A stretch of 64,000 nucleotides of DNA from Endomychus coccineus (Eukaryota > Arthropoda > Insecta > Coleoptera > Endomychidae). This document shows, in pieces, positions 13,401-24,700 of the stretch (position 1 is its first letter; the number at the start of each line of letters is the position of its first letter). A model generated the notes under the pieces. That model did no database searches. It had not been told where the DNA came from and saw only the letters and a list, made by a program, of their open reading frames with translations. The translations under genes and the position numbers were made by a program. The stretch lies in assembly GCA_958510875.1 (NCBI GenBank), contig OY294068.1:14361282-14425281 (forward strand), in the 5' to 3' direction.

Positions 13401-16024
13401 TTGACTAAATCTTGCAGTTTACAATTCACACTATTGAACTTGTGCAGCAGAATAATGAAAACAATGCTGACCTAATTTATTATTTGCAAACACCGACTGA
13501 CAGGAAATGGTTTAAAGTAAGTTTTCTAATCAGATAAGATTGATATTAAATGAATGTGGTAAAAACGGAATCGCGACAATCTCGGCGGGAGATTGGGCTA
13601 CACGGGGAGCAAAAATGCAGGATATGTGATGCGACGTTCTAACAAACCTCAGGGAGAGCAGCTTTGGAGCAATTACCTTAAACCCAGAGACCATAAACGG
13701 CTAGACATTTGAAAAAGCTTCGTGGAGTAAAGCTAAGTGTTATTTAATAAGAGGGTCAAAATGAATTCAAAGTGTAAATGACTTGAGCCGGGAGGAACCG
13801 AAAGACCTCAGAGTGATGACCTTAGGGGACCCGATTCAAACAAAAAATCATTAGAAAAGTGTAATTAAAACAAAACGCAAAAACACTGATTACCACAATT
13901 TTCGTATAAGTATCTCTAGTATATGAAAATATTTCTAACTTTACTACGTTGTAGCATGTATCAAAAATCTAATCAATTAATCAGAGATATCTTCTGTAGT
14001 TTTTCAACAACTGTATTGTCTTTCAGTCAAAAATATTACTCTAACAGCAATCGATGCGACTAAAATTTGTCGAGGCTCTCGTCAAGACGGACAAAGTTAT
14101 CCATATTTCGCTTTTTACAAAGCTTTTAGAAGTTAACGAAACTGGCTCACAAACACACGATTTGGGATATATCTTAAAAGTTTGACTTTAGTCCAAGAAA
14201 ATCGATTTTTGGTTCGAGCCAGGAGTCGTATTGAAGAGGCTGAAGAAATAAGAGAATAAGTGGCATTACTATTAGAAGAGGCAGTAATGCTAGTTTTAAC
14301 GATAGCTGAGCTACCAATTGCCAATTACTCTAAGATCACGAAGAGTCACTCCAATTACAAGGACACGTTAGTTGTAATTTTGGCTAGAGGAATCAAGTCA
14401 TCTTTATTGATTAATAATGATTCAATCTGAGACCTCCCAATGGTTATCAAAGAGACATTCCTTCTTGGACTCATATGGCCTTTGTTTTGGTAAAAACTGT
14501 AGAACAGTAGACATATATTCGATGGATAAAGCCTTTACTTTGTAAGTCTATTATTTTTCTTGTTTTTACAACAGTTCATTGGAACAATAATAATTGTGAA
14601 GGAAGAAAAAAAATTCTTAGTCCCATTATTTTAGACAATTAATGGAGATCCTTGAAAATAAATTGATTTTTTAAAGCTTTATTAGACAACATTTCTCTAT
14701 TGCACATTTTTGGAATTGTTTTGTTTTGGAAGCCAGCAAGAAATGCTGATTTCACCCCAAGAGAGCATGTCTGAGACATTTTAGGTGGAGTTAGATTAAT
14801 TGTATCCTAACTCCATTAGGCTTAATGAAAGTCATGATGTGTGCAGGCAGTTATTAAAGCAAATGAAACAATAGACATTAACAATATGAACTTTAAAAAA
14901 TTTATTTCTCTCACCATTGAGATTGTATTAATATTTCATCTTTTGTGAAGATGTATATAATATAATCTGAAAGTCTGCCCAGGTGATTACATAAAATTCA
15001 TCTTATAAAACAAAATAGTACCCTTATCTTAAAAATTTCAAAAAGTTCGATTGAACTACTTTAGATAAAAATATAGAAATATGTACACATAATTTTGTCA
15101 AATACCAAAATTCCAGAATGGGGGATTATATTCAACAAATCTGTTTGCACCTGTACGAAAACAAACAGTTTTGTTCTAATATACTTTTTCACCCTTCATT
15201 ATTATTTTCATATGCATCTCATCTTAAATTCATGATGGCAAGTTATTCAAGAAAAGTGAATAATAAGTATTCAAATAATTGTTCAGGTAATCATTTTCTA
15301 CAGTCGATTTAAATGTATACATGGACATTTGTATCAAAACTACTTAATTTTTATTTTGATAATCCTCTTTTTCAGTGGACACAGCCATTCAGAAAATCAA
15401 TTTATTCAATGCCTTATAGCTAGTTGAGCTAAATTGAATTTGTACCAAATACCTTACTTAAACCATAAAGGAAGTTCACTAACCTGTTTTCACATCAACT
15501 ATGAATATTCCATAATATCCATCTGCTACATACAAATCACCATTGTGGTGGAACCTCATTCCCAGAGGACGTCCACATATACTCTCTTCATGCAATTTAT
15601 TGCAAGGTTTTCCAAATTGTACAAGTGGATAAATCTCATTTCCTTTCAATGCTACGACCTCTCCAGTCGCAAGAGTGGTATACAACACACCATTCAATTC
15701 TGCAAAACTCTCGGGACCCAATAGTTCACCTTTGTGAATAATTTCAACATTATTCAATTTAGTGTTCAAAGATAACTTCCCCTCCAACGGTCTTGTTGTA
15801 ACTCTGAACAAATTTATATTTCAACTACTACACATACAAATGAACTTTGGAATAAATTGATTTTAGAATATTCAAAAATAAATGTTATAAGTTGCAACTT
15901 ACTTGTATGGTTTTGTTATATCTACATTAGGGTGTAATCCTGGGATTGACACCAATAGCACCGCTAGTATGGATGTAACAATGAAAAATTTAAATAAACA
16001 TATGAACAAACTAACGACCCCCAT
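643..16024 (-). CDS. Hmu: Hemomucin / APMAP-like membrane mucin (5 exons)
   Basis: Exons (minus): 16024-15903, 15803-15484, 8927-8759, 5787-5379, 1410-643. All introns are GT-AG and the phases join exactly to 1788 nt, 595 aa. The start MGVVSLFICLF opens an N-terminal signal-anchor segment (about residues 4-30). Residues about 42-435 form a strictosidine-synthase-like beta-propeller as in APMAP, with motifs such as GRPLGMRFH, LYVADGYYGIF, NSLAVACNGDVFWSDS, LADGTGR and NGVVLSE. The last about 160 residues are a Pro/Thr/Ser-rich mucin-like tail. The same order (anchor, propeller, mucin tail) and similar length are known for Drosophila hemomucin, a surface glycoprotein of haemocytes and gut; the propeller is not expected to make strictosidine. 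Introns of 3-6.5 kb are filled with transposon debris. Divergent from the COA1-like gene. Identity is strong; the tissue role is inferred from the family. Confidence 0.9.
2498..4355 (-). mobile_element. Decayed hAT transposon (ZMYM1-like transposase relic)
   Basis: Ends are CAGTGGCGCCTCG at 2498 and CGAGGAGCCGCCACTG at 4355, an imperfect terminal inverted repeat of the hAT type. Minus-strand open pieces at 3084-2746 (hAT C-terminal dimerisation region: SASVERSFSTLKRIKTYMR, then LISIEKDLV and DRRIPLIYKKK) and 3584-3357 are separated by stops and frameshifts. The flanking 8-mers (TTTACCAT / CTTGCAAT) agree at only 5 of 8 positions, so the duplication has decayed or one flank was replaced. It lies in hemomucin intron 4. 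Confidence 0.75.
4356..4998. repeat. Truncated copy of the TAGTCC foldback family
   Basis: This matches the intact palindromic element at 25435-26312 in pieces, including GGGTGGTAAAATCGACRAA, AGCGACCCRAAAAACCCCCTAG and the right end GTTCATAGTCTGGACTA. The left end is missing and the copy abuts the hAT end at 4355. Short open frames here are incidental. It lies in hemomucin intron 4. Confidence 0.7.
6018..6627. repeat. (TTTAT)n microsatellite, about 600 bp
   Basis: Nearly uninterrupted TTTAT pentanucleotide repeat with an interior block of TTTCAT variants (about 6305-6370). Because five bases per unit cycles through all frames every 15 bases, it gives an open frame encoding repeated FIY, which is not a protein. 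It sits in hemomucin intron 3, beside the relic of a LINE. Confidence 0.95.
6635..8215 (-). mobile_element. Decayed non-LTR retrotransposon (Jockey/CR1-like RT)
   Basis: Minus-strand pieces run in RT order. 8180-7632 carries PDLWKVSKLVPVFKKGNR and SPEQHGFMPGRS, the thumb-proximal RT blocks. 7388-7185 carries LSISKCTVMTF and RDLGVLFD. 7142-6906 carries SKLEYASVVWNPHYQ. 6955-6635 carries the C-terminal LYKVIHNLVDCP and CRTNTLLFSPI. The YxDD region and the endonuclease are not intact, and frameshifts separate every block. It is a dead copy in hemomucin intron 3. Confidence 0.75.
8567..8613 (+). ncRNA. Hammerhead ribozyme-like motif (short stem III)
   Basis: CTGATGA at 8574-8580, a three-pair stem II (GCT...AGC), GAAA at 8596-8599, then CAGCTGTC at 8600-8607. 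ACAGCTGU is self-complementary, the loopless stem III seen in dimeric hammerheads, and the expected cleavage site is after C8607. Stem I is weak (G-C, U-A, U-G). The core residues are all present. It is antisense to hemomucin, in intron 3. No host element was identified. Confidence 0.5.
9039..10087. mobile_element. Non-autonomous hAT element with perfect 8-bp TSD
   Basis: It starts CAGTGGCGGAACT (9039) and ends AGTTCCGCCACTG (10087), a perfect 13-bp inverted repeat. It is flanked by identical 8-bp copies TGCAGGAG (9031-9038 and 10088-10095). Sub-terminal GC-rich blocks (CGGGACCCCGC near the left end, GGGGCC near the right) follow the TIRs. No transposase-like frame is seen. It inserted in hemomucin intron 2. 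Confidence 0.92.
10088..13053. other. Hemomucin intron 2, no gene seen
   Basis: AT-rich intronic sequence. The 98-codon minus-strand frame near 10608-10312 has no recognisable domain and no splice support. Nothing else could be supported. Confidence 0.4.
13054..13523. repeat. Two diverged tandem copies of a about 243-bp unit
   Basis: Both copies start at ATAAGATCATTTAATGAATT (about 13057 and 13300), share TTTCCTCAGTCGATCGCTTAT and end GAAATGGTTTAAAGTAAGT. Small indels and substitutions separate them, so the duplication is not recent. The remainder of intron 2 (13524-15483) shows no gene. Confidence 0.8.
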
Positions 16025-16882
16025 TAAAAACAACTAACTATTCTCAATTAAACTAAAAGCCGACACTAAAAAAATAATATACAAGAATTGTTTACGTTTG
16101 ATCAATATTATAGTTTTAAATTGTAAAATGAGCGCTGGTGAGTGGTGACCAGGCAAAAATGAAGACAGTAACTACGTGAAAGTTCCAAAACCAAATATAA
16201 TGAGTAAGTAGTTAATAAATTGGCTAGAAACAGCAACAGCATTTATTGGACCTTGGCCTGAACGAAGGTTGATAGGTTGTAGGTTCTAGGTTGGTACGTT
16301 GGAAAAGAGAACACCTCTGTGTGCCGAAAGCTTTTTGTTTGTGTCACTAATATCATAGATAGAAAATCAAGTGCTGTACTAATACCATAGAAATGAAGAT
16401 CTCTATGACTAATTCCGATAATAGATAACCGTAGGTACTATAGTCTAAGTATAAAGGTCTGTTCATAGATAACTCTACTACGGTAGTAGAGTTATCAATG
16501 GGTCTGTTCGAGCCTCCCTTCTACTCTTTTTAAAATCCGAGTCCAATATGATGTTGTTACGTACCGATGAGAGCAAGGCTGTGATTGGAGGAGGTGACGT
16601 CACCTAGCGCGAGAAACGATGGTAGGGAGGCTCCAACAGACCTTTATACTTTGACTATGGTAGGTACCGCGGCTGTAATAGGTGCATTACTCTTTGATTC
16701 AAAACCACAGGTTAAAGTCAGATCTATGAACATACAACCCAATTCCCAATTTTTCAAGACAAAACCAAAAATCTGAATTGTGAATACATTTTCAGTAATA
16801 ATAGTCATATTTAGAGAGCTGAGAGATATTATTCGTACTTATACCAACACGTTCTGAACAGTTATTAACCCAAGTTTCGAAA
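16025..16882. promoter_or_regulatory. Divergent region between hemomucin and COA1-like genes
   Basis: The starts of the minus-strand hemomucin gene and the plus-strand COA1-like gene are 858 bp apart, so the promoters of both genes must lie here. It contains a MITE at 16439-16659. No TATA box or initiator could be assigned with confidence. Confidence 0.5.
16439..16659. mobile_element. 221-bp MITE with perfect 8-bp TSD and a CRE-like palindrome
   Basis: TATAGTCTAAGTATAAAGG at the left is matched by CCTTTATACTTTGACTATG at the right. The flanks are identical, GTAGGTAC (16431-16438, 16660-16667), an 8-bp duplication typical of hAT-type elements. Inside are a 29-bp near-perfect palindrome centred near 16483 (arms GATAACTCTACTAC) and GGTGACGTCACC near 16593-16604, which contains the CREB/ATF consensus TGACGTCA. 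Confidence 0.85.
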
Positions 16883-17278
16883 ATGGGAGTTAAAATAATA
16901 ACTCTAGTAAAAATAGCCTCAATTGGAGGTATACTAACTTGTTCCATGGGAATGGCATTGAGATACAAATTGAACAATGATGTGAAGAAAACAGAATTTT
17001 TCAAAGAATCAATGCAGATTTTAAGAAGGCACAAACCTGCGATACATTTATTAGGAGAACCAATTAAAGATTATACCATCGAAATCAGTGATACATCTAA
17101 AAATTTTGTTACTCACCATTCAGCTAAATATGAAATACCTGTGAAAGGTAGTAAACAACGAGGAACTCTATTCATATGGATCAACAAGATAAGTGAAGAT
17201 GGTAATAGTCCTTGGGTTCTTAATAGGATTGAATTGGGGCTTAAAAATGATCCAGATAAACGATTAGTAATAAAATAG
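16883..17278 (+). CDS. COA1: COA1-like cytochrome c oxidase assembly factor
   Basis: Single exon, 131 aa, starting MGVKIITLVKIASIGG. One hydrophobic segment (about residues 4-25) is followed by a globular part with the family landmarks LLGEPIK (about 55-61), VKGSKQRGTLFIW and a terminal NRIELGLKNDPDKRLVIK. COA1/Tim21-fold proteins sit in the mitochondrial inner membrane and act early in complex IV (and complex I) assembly. Length fits the animal family (about 130-150 aa). It is divergent from hemomucin. The upstream frame at 16585-16776 belongs to the MITE and is not part of this gene. Confidence 0.85.
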   Translation: MGVKIITLVKIASIGGILTCSMGMALRYKLNNDVKKTEFFKESMQILRRHKPAIHLLGEPIKDYTIEISDTSKNFVTHHSAKYEIPVKGSKQRGTLFIWINKISEDGNSPWVLNRIELGLKNDPDKRLVIK

Positions 17279-18753
17279 GTAGAAAGCTATCTGATTGAAA
17301 ACTTACATACATCTCCTGTTTTAGCCTAACCAAATGAAGGGGGAAGATAATTGTGTTTAATGCTTGGTAGAATGTAAACTCAGTGAAAATAATTGTGTGG
17401 TGTTTCATACTTCAGCTTTTGTGAAATATAACAAATTCAATTCTATTAAATATACTCATCTAGCATCAACATGAAAGATCACACTATTCATTTACAAATA
17501 GGTCAACACACTTGATATATCATCTAAATAAGACAGTTTAACAATATATCATGACCAGAGTTGGTCCACTAATGTTGATAAGTGTTTCATTTGTTCAAAG
17601 AGTGTCAGAAAGTAACATTATTATATGGTGTAGTGTAAGTGAAATCAAATGCTTAATTTATTTAGAGACATTCAGAATTGATGCCTCCACCAAAACCAGA
17701 ATACTACCCCAGGAAGTAATGAGAATTTGAATCTAAAAAATTATGAAATTGTGTAGACCAACAGATGAAGGTTTTTCATCACAAGATGAATGGATTTTCT
17801 ACATCCCCATTTTAATTAGATTTGAGACATTCGAATTTTATAACTATAACACCGATTTGCAGTGTAAATGGTATTAGTCTGAATAACTTCCATATTTAGA
17901 TTGACATTTCACCTTTAGATGAAAAAAGTTGCTTTCTATTTCTTTGTAATAATAAATTTAGATGAAAGTGCGTCAATATCAGTCTGTTACTGTAAACTTA
18001 AAACGTTAGTAGTGGTCGCGTAAGGTAGTATATTATATACCACTTTGGGCTTGGTTACGTAAGCGGCATCGCGTTGACGTCACTGATAGGATGATAAAAC
18101 AGTCGATTAGGCCAACCTCTACCAGTAATGTTAAATTCCTTGTGTTGAGATAACGTTCATCTACTGTTGTAGAAAACCGAAGACTTCTACATAGAACTCT
18201 GTAGGAAACATGCGGACGTCAATGTTTTTGTTTTACCACAGACCGAACATTTATGTTTATGGTTCTGACATTTATATTATAAGTTGTTTTCATGGCCATA
18301 AGCAATTGTGTGGCTGTCCATCGTCCATATGACTGACTATTCAGAGAACTCTAACTCTATCGTGTAAATTCTTCAACGCAAACATGACGCGTATGGTTTC
18401 TCTCTTGGTTGATCTACAGAATACAGCGGAAGATTTAATAAAAACCTAGAACTTTTACACATGAAGTTCTCAATAACCTGACAATTATCATAACTAAGAA
18501 TAAGTAATCGAGATGTGTTACAACAATTAACATAGAATACACAATAAATCTATCTTTGATCTCATCTGTTATGATTATGAATTGGGTATTTTGATAATTT
18601 TCTATGATATTCTACGGATTTTTTTTCTAGTTCCAGTTGTTATGTTGCATATTCTGATAACTGACAAATTTGAAACTTGAATGTGACGAAAAAAATGTCG
18701 TTATTAACATGAAAAATAGTATTCGTTACGATTTAGTTTTATAACGTTTAAAA
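17279..18753. other. Intergenic region between COA1-like and KNL1
   Basis: AT-rich with a somewhat GC-richer patch near 18005-18235 that includes TTGACGTCACT. No coding frame is supported. The KNL1 promoter is expected in its right part. Confidence 0.4.
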
Positions 18754-21700
18754 ATGGAACGTGAAATTCGGAAAAGCAGATCTTCGGTGAGTTAAGGATA
18801 AGGATTTTCATGAATTCAAAAAGATGATACCTTATAAGAACGATTAATTAAGGAAAACAAATTAAGAAATTTGATATAAATAAATATATGAATATATTCA
18901 TTCATCTCATGTTGGCTTTTGCCAAATAACAATGATAAGGTCGATCAGTAGTGCCATAAGTCTTTGTACGATGCTGTTGGCCAGTTATGTCTACCTTCAA
19001 CAGAGATCTTTCAGTAAAGTTGCAAACTTCCTCGTTCTACTGATGAGCTCTGTGGGAAGAGCGAAACAACTGTCTTGAACTGTAAGTTTGTGGGGTTACT
19101 GATCTATCTACACTAGAGAAGACATTAAGGAAATGTTTTAAAAATAATTATATTATTCTGATGATGCTGCTGTGGAATCCAAAAAAGTCAAGTGAATATA
19201 TTAAAGTTTAAAGTGTAATCTTGCTTGCAGTTATTTTAAAAACGTTTCCTTGTTGATATGGAGTTTGATAAAGTCGAGTCATTGTGAGAATGAGTTTATT
19301 GATCAATTGTAGCAACTTGAAAGTAAACTTAGAATCATTTGTCATATTAATTTAAAAAACTGCTTTTCATAGATAATTATACTACACTAGATTTAGATGG
19401 TTTATCAAATGAATTGAACAGTAAATGAAATATTCAAATGCATTGCTCAATAGTTCCCTAATTGAAGATTATCTTTTCAGATTTTGAAACCTAACAAAAC
19501 AAGAAATGCCCTAAATGAATTAGATTTGGAAGACACTTTGGAAACGTCTCCTAGACAACCTAGAAGAGTTAGCTTTGCTAATCTGAATTTTATAAAGTAA
19601 GTCCAAACGAATCTTTTCACATTAAGTCTGCTGACTGGCATCGACTCTAAACACGGTATACTCTAACGTGCTAACCAGGCTGTGTTTGGAATGAAACATA
19701 ATCACAAATGTTCTAAAATTCACAATACATTTTTCTTTATAATACTGCTGATTATGTCAATGCCATTCATTTTTTAATTTATTCCAGACCGTTCATGACT
19801 GATCCTGAAAAAAACACAATTTGGGACAGTACAATAGAAGAAACTTTAAGTCATTCAGATTCATCAAACCAGGATGGTACTTCTGTTGACTGTAGCAATA
19901 AATATGATTTGAACACTACAAAAATTCTTGATGAAATTGATATGGACATTTCACAAGCAGATGTGTATGAGGGAAAAATTTGGACCAAAGAAATCGTTGA
20001 ATGTACTGAGGAAATAAATATACAGAATCACACAACCTCAACTAAGTGTAAGATTTTGAGTTCTACTTTTAAAAATGTGCAAATTTCTGCAACTTGGTCA
20101 AAACAAACTATGGATTCATATCCAATTTCCAATTTGATTGAAAATAAGGCAGTTCCAGTAGTTTGCGATGAGCAAAATACTGACTGTGAAATGGAATTAA
20201 CTCTTCAAAATGCAACACTGGACGAGTTTGGACCAGTTGCTTCACTTACTTCGAAACAAAACAGAAATGAGAATATGCAGTTAACATGTCGGAATCCAAT
20301 TATGAATAGAAATAAGTTGAATTTTACAATTCATGAAAAGGAAAACATCCATTTTGAACACTATATTAATGATGGTATGGAATTTACTTGTCAAAATCCT
20401 ATTTTGTATAAAAATCAGTTTGAACATGTAAATGTGAAAAGTAAAATGGGATCAATACGTCAAAGTCTTTCTACGGATGAGTGTGGTCCTGTTCCGAGCC
20501 AAAATATCGATGATGGCATGGAATTCACCTGTCACAATCTCATTTTGAATGATACTGAGAGAGTTCCAATATTTCAAGATCAAACTTTGAAGGAGTTTGG
20601 AACCGGAGGTCTTTTGAAACAAAACAGGATTAATGATATGGACTTCACATGTCAGAAATCTATTTTAAATAGAGATAATTTGGTTACTACAATTTATGGG
20701 AAGGAAAACGTCTATAGTGGAATGAGAATGACCCATCAGAATCCTCCTATCGATAATTTTGTGCCAATTCCTGTAACGCACAACATGAAGGATATGGAGT
20801 TGACTTGCAGAAAACCAATGTTGAATAATAAAAATGAAACTGTATCGAAAACAAGCAGAAATAAAAATGACAATAATGAAATGGGATCAACTCATCGAAA
20901 ATCCCCAATGATTGAAGTTGAGCAAGCTTTTCCAATTTCCCCGAACCAAAACGTAGATGACTGTATGGAGTTCACTTGTCAAAACCTTATTTTGAACCAA
21001 AATCGTTTAGAACAGGATGATATCAACAGTAGAATGAAATTTACTCATCAAAGTCCTCTTCTAAATAACTTTGAGACCAATTCAACTTATCCAAAACACA
21101 ACACTGAGGATCGTAACTCGAAGAAGAAAAATCACACAGTTTTTGTACCTCCGCAACACCATGGCGTCGCCAAAACTGGATTAACTCATCAAACTGTCTT
21201 CCTAAATGACACTTCTCTGAAAGAAAATATAGTTGATGGTATGGAGTTCACCTGCCAAAATCCGATTTTGAATCAAAATCCCCCTTTATCTCGTCAAAAT
21301 CTCTCTAGAAATGAATTCGCGCACGTATCTAAAACTTTTCCCGAACAAAACATCAATGATAGTATGGAATTCACCTGTCAAAATCCTATCTTGAAGAAAA
21401 TTTACCCAGTTTGTGAGACTCCCCAATACAAACATCCCATTGCCAAAATTGGATTGACTGATCAAAATCTCATCCTAAATGATACTTCACAGGTATCGCC
21501 AACTACAGAAAATATCGTTGATGGTATGGAGTTCACCTGCCAAAATCCAATTTTGAATCAAAATCGCCCATTTCATGTATCTCGTCAAAATCTCTCTAGA
21601 AATAAATTCGTGCACGTATCTAAAACTAATCCTATCTTGAAGAAAAATCATCCAGTTTGTGTGACGACTCCCCAATACCAAAATGCCATTGCCAAAATTG

Positions 21701-24700
21701 GATTGGCTCATCAAAATCTCATCCTGAATGATACTTCACAGGTATCGCCAACATCACCTAAAGAGAATATCGTTGATGGTATGGAGTTCACCTGCCAAAA
21801 TCCAATTTTGAATCAAAATCCCCCTTTATCTCGTCAAAATCTCTCTAGAAATGAATTCGCGCACGTATCTAAAACTTTTCCCGAACAAAACATCAATGAT
21901 AGTATGGAATTCACCTGTCAAAATCCTATCTTGAAGAAAAATCACCCAGTTTGTGTGACGACTCCCCAATACCAAAATGCCATTGCCAAAATTGGATTGG
22001 CCCATCAAAATCTCATCCTGAATGATACTTCACAGGTATCGCCAACATCACCTAAAGATAATATCGTTGATGGTATGGAATTCACCTGCCAAAATCCAAT
22101 TTTGAATCAAAATCGCCCAGTACATGTATCTCGTCAAAATATATCTAGAAATGAATTCGCGCACGAATCTAAAACTTTTCCTGAACAAAATATCAATGAT
22201 AGTATGGAGTTCACCTACCAAAATCCTATCTTGAAGAAAAATCACCCAGTTTGTGTGGCTCCCCAATACCAAAATGTCATTGCCAAAATTGGATTGGCCC
22301 ATCAAAATCTCATCATGAATGATACTTCACAGGTATCGCCAACATCACCCAAAGAAAATATCGTTGATGGTATGGAGTTCACCTGCCAAAATCCAATTTT
22401 GAATCAAAATCGCCCAGTTCAAGTATCACGTCAAAATCTCCGTACAAATGAATTCACACACGTCAATGATGGTATGGAATCCACCTGTCAGAACCCTATT
22501 TTGGAACAAAATCAATTTGAACCACAAAAGGGCAATAGTAAAACGGGATCGACTCATCAGAAACATTATTCGAAAAAGATTCGGCCTGTATCTAATCTGA
22601 AACCAGGTAATGATAGCATGGAGTTAACCTGTCAAAATCCTGCCTTGAAACAGAATCGGTTAGTTTGTGTTACCAAAGAACATCAAAATACCGTCACCAA
22701 CACCGGATTCGTTCATCAAAATCTTCCTCCAAAAGAAAACATCATCGATGGCATGGAGTTTACCTGTCAAAATCCTGTTTTAAATCAAAATCGTCCAGCT
22801 TGTACAAAAAATGTGGGTTCTAGAATAGAATGTCCTCTTGAAAATGTTACTTCTAATGTGCAGGTATCTCCAAATTGTTCAAGAGAAAACTTCATTGATG
22901 GGATGAAGGAAAACAAATTGGTTGGTGTAAGTCCTCAAAATTCAAATGTTGATTCTTTAACTTCTTTTCGAAATAACATAGAATCGATCCGTACAGCTCC
23001 AGCAAAACATTTGACTGACGAAACAATGAATTTCACATCTGTTCCTGCTACTTGGAAAAATAATATTCTATCCGCTACCATTAACGAAAATAAGGACATT
23101 ACCACAGTTGAAGAGAAAAATGTTGATCACGAGATGTCTTTCGACGATCAAAGTATCATAGTAGACAAAATGGATTTAGTTCATTCTGCAATTGGGACAC
23201 CATCAACTTCTTTTCACTTCAACACATTAAATATGAGTCCATGTACAGATGATACCCAACAATTGATAAACGCAACTTTAAACGCAACTAAATTACACAA
23301 ACGTTCGAAAAATATCTCTACTAATTGCATTTTGCCAGAAGAAACTATTGAAACCATGTCAAAATTGGGAACATTGGAGGAAGCAAATCCAATAATTGAT
23401 CAATTCATGGAATTAATAGACAAAGAAACGTCAAATAGGAAAACATTGGAAGAAGAAAGTCCTAAAATTGTTAAGAATAAATTAAAGAAAAATAAACACA
23501 AAAAAACATTGAATTTTGAAACATCGAAAGAAGCAAGTCCAACAATTGTGAATAAATTAAATAACATGAATGACAAAGAAACGTCAAGTGGGGAAACATC
23601 TAGAGAAGCAAGTCCAAAGATGGCTCGGAATAAATTCAATAAAATAAATGACACATATGTGATAAATAAGTTATCAAGCAAGACTGAACAGGAACATGAA
23701 CAAATTGAAATAGGGTTAGATGAGCTCAGTAGCAGCAGTAACTTGTTGATTGATCGTTCTGTTAGTCAAGTCAATGAATCTTGTACAGAAGATTATGAAG
23801 TCGAAATTCCTGGACCGGAAAGAATGAGTGATAAATTGAAGAAATTTGTGGATGCCATACAGGTTCCCGAATTCACGCCACTACCAAGACCATCATATAG
23901 CAGCGATCAACGAGAGCATCACGCTGAAAGTGAAGAATTAAATAAATTGGTAGAATATAAATTGAAAAATATTTTGAAGAAGATGAAGTTATTGTCTAGT
24001 CTGACGGAGGAAGATTTATCTTCATCAAAAGATGAAAGTAGTGAAGACTGTGGAAAATTAGAATCACTTTGTTCCCTTTCCAATTTGGAGGAAGAAACGA
24101 CAATCAAACAGAAAATAGAATTAGCATCACAAAAGTAAGTTGTAACTTGTTGATACATGGTTAGATAATAATAAAGATTCTTGACCCAAGTATGAATTAT
24201 ATATAAATTCTCGGGAAATAATAAAATTAACACTTTGCTTAATATTTTCGTCTTTACGTACGTTTCAGTCTCACGACCATCATCAGAAGACTTGTTATGT
24301 CCAAAACGGGATTTCTTAAAACTAATTGTATTAGCACTAAGCGTCCTTATCGCACCAATTTTAATTAAACATGCTCACGTCGCCGAAAAGAACAGAACCA
24401 CGAATAATCGAAATTGTACTAAATCAATGTTCCAACTATAAAATATGTCAAGAATCCACTATTTAGTAATATTCTCATAATATACAAACGCATGTTTCAC
24501 GACTGAAGACCAAAACTATTACGTTAAGTATCTACTTTCGAACCAGATGTTGAGATTTATGAGGTAATAGAAAAAGGTTGTGTCAGACCTTATTGGATAT
24601 TACTTTTGAGCATTCTTCCTAAAATGTACTTTTAACATTATAAAGACGCACGTAGGAATTTGCAAGACCTTCAATTAATTTAATTTGTATCTGACTTAAT

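Noticed and set aside
14205..14235. GGTTCGAGCC resembling a tRNA T-arm
   Set aside because: No acceptor, D or anticodon arms could be built around it.
21487..22305. Several minus-strand frames opposite KNL1 exon 3
   Set aside because: They repeat with the tandem array and read the antisense of the MELT units.
24136..24138. TAA as the end of KNL1
   Set aside because: It is part of a strong AAAAGTAAGT donor, and the next RWD-like exon joins in phase.
24235..24441. 68-codon plus-strand frame with a hydrophobic stretch
   Set aside because: Lies antisense to the PLE 3' region and ribozyme; no splice or family support.
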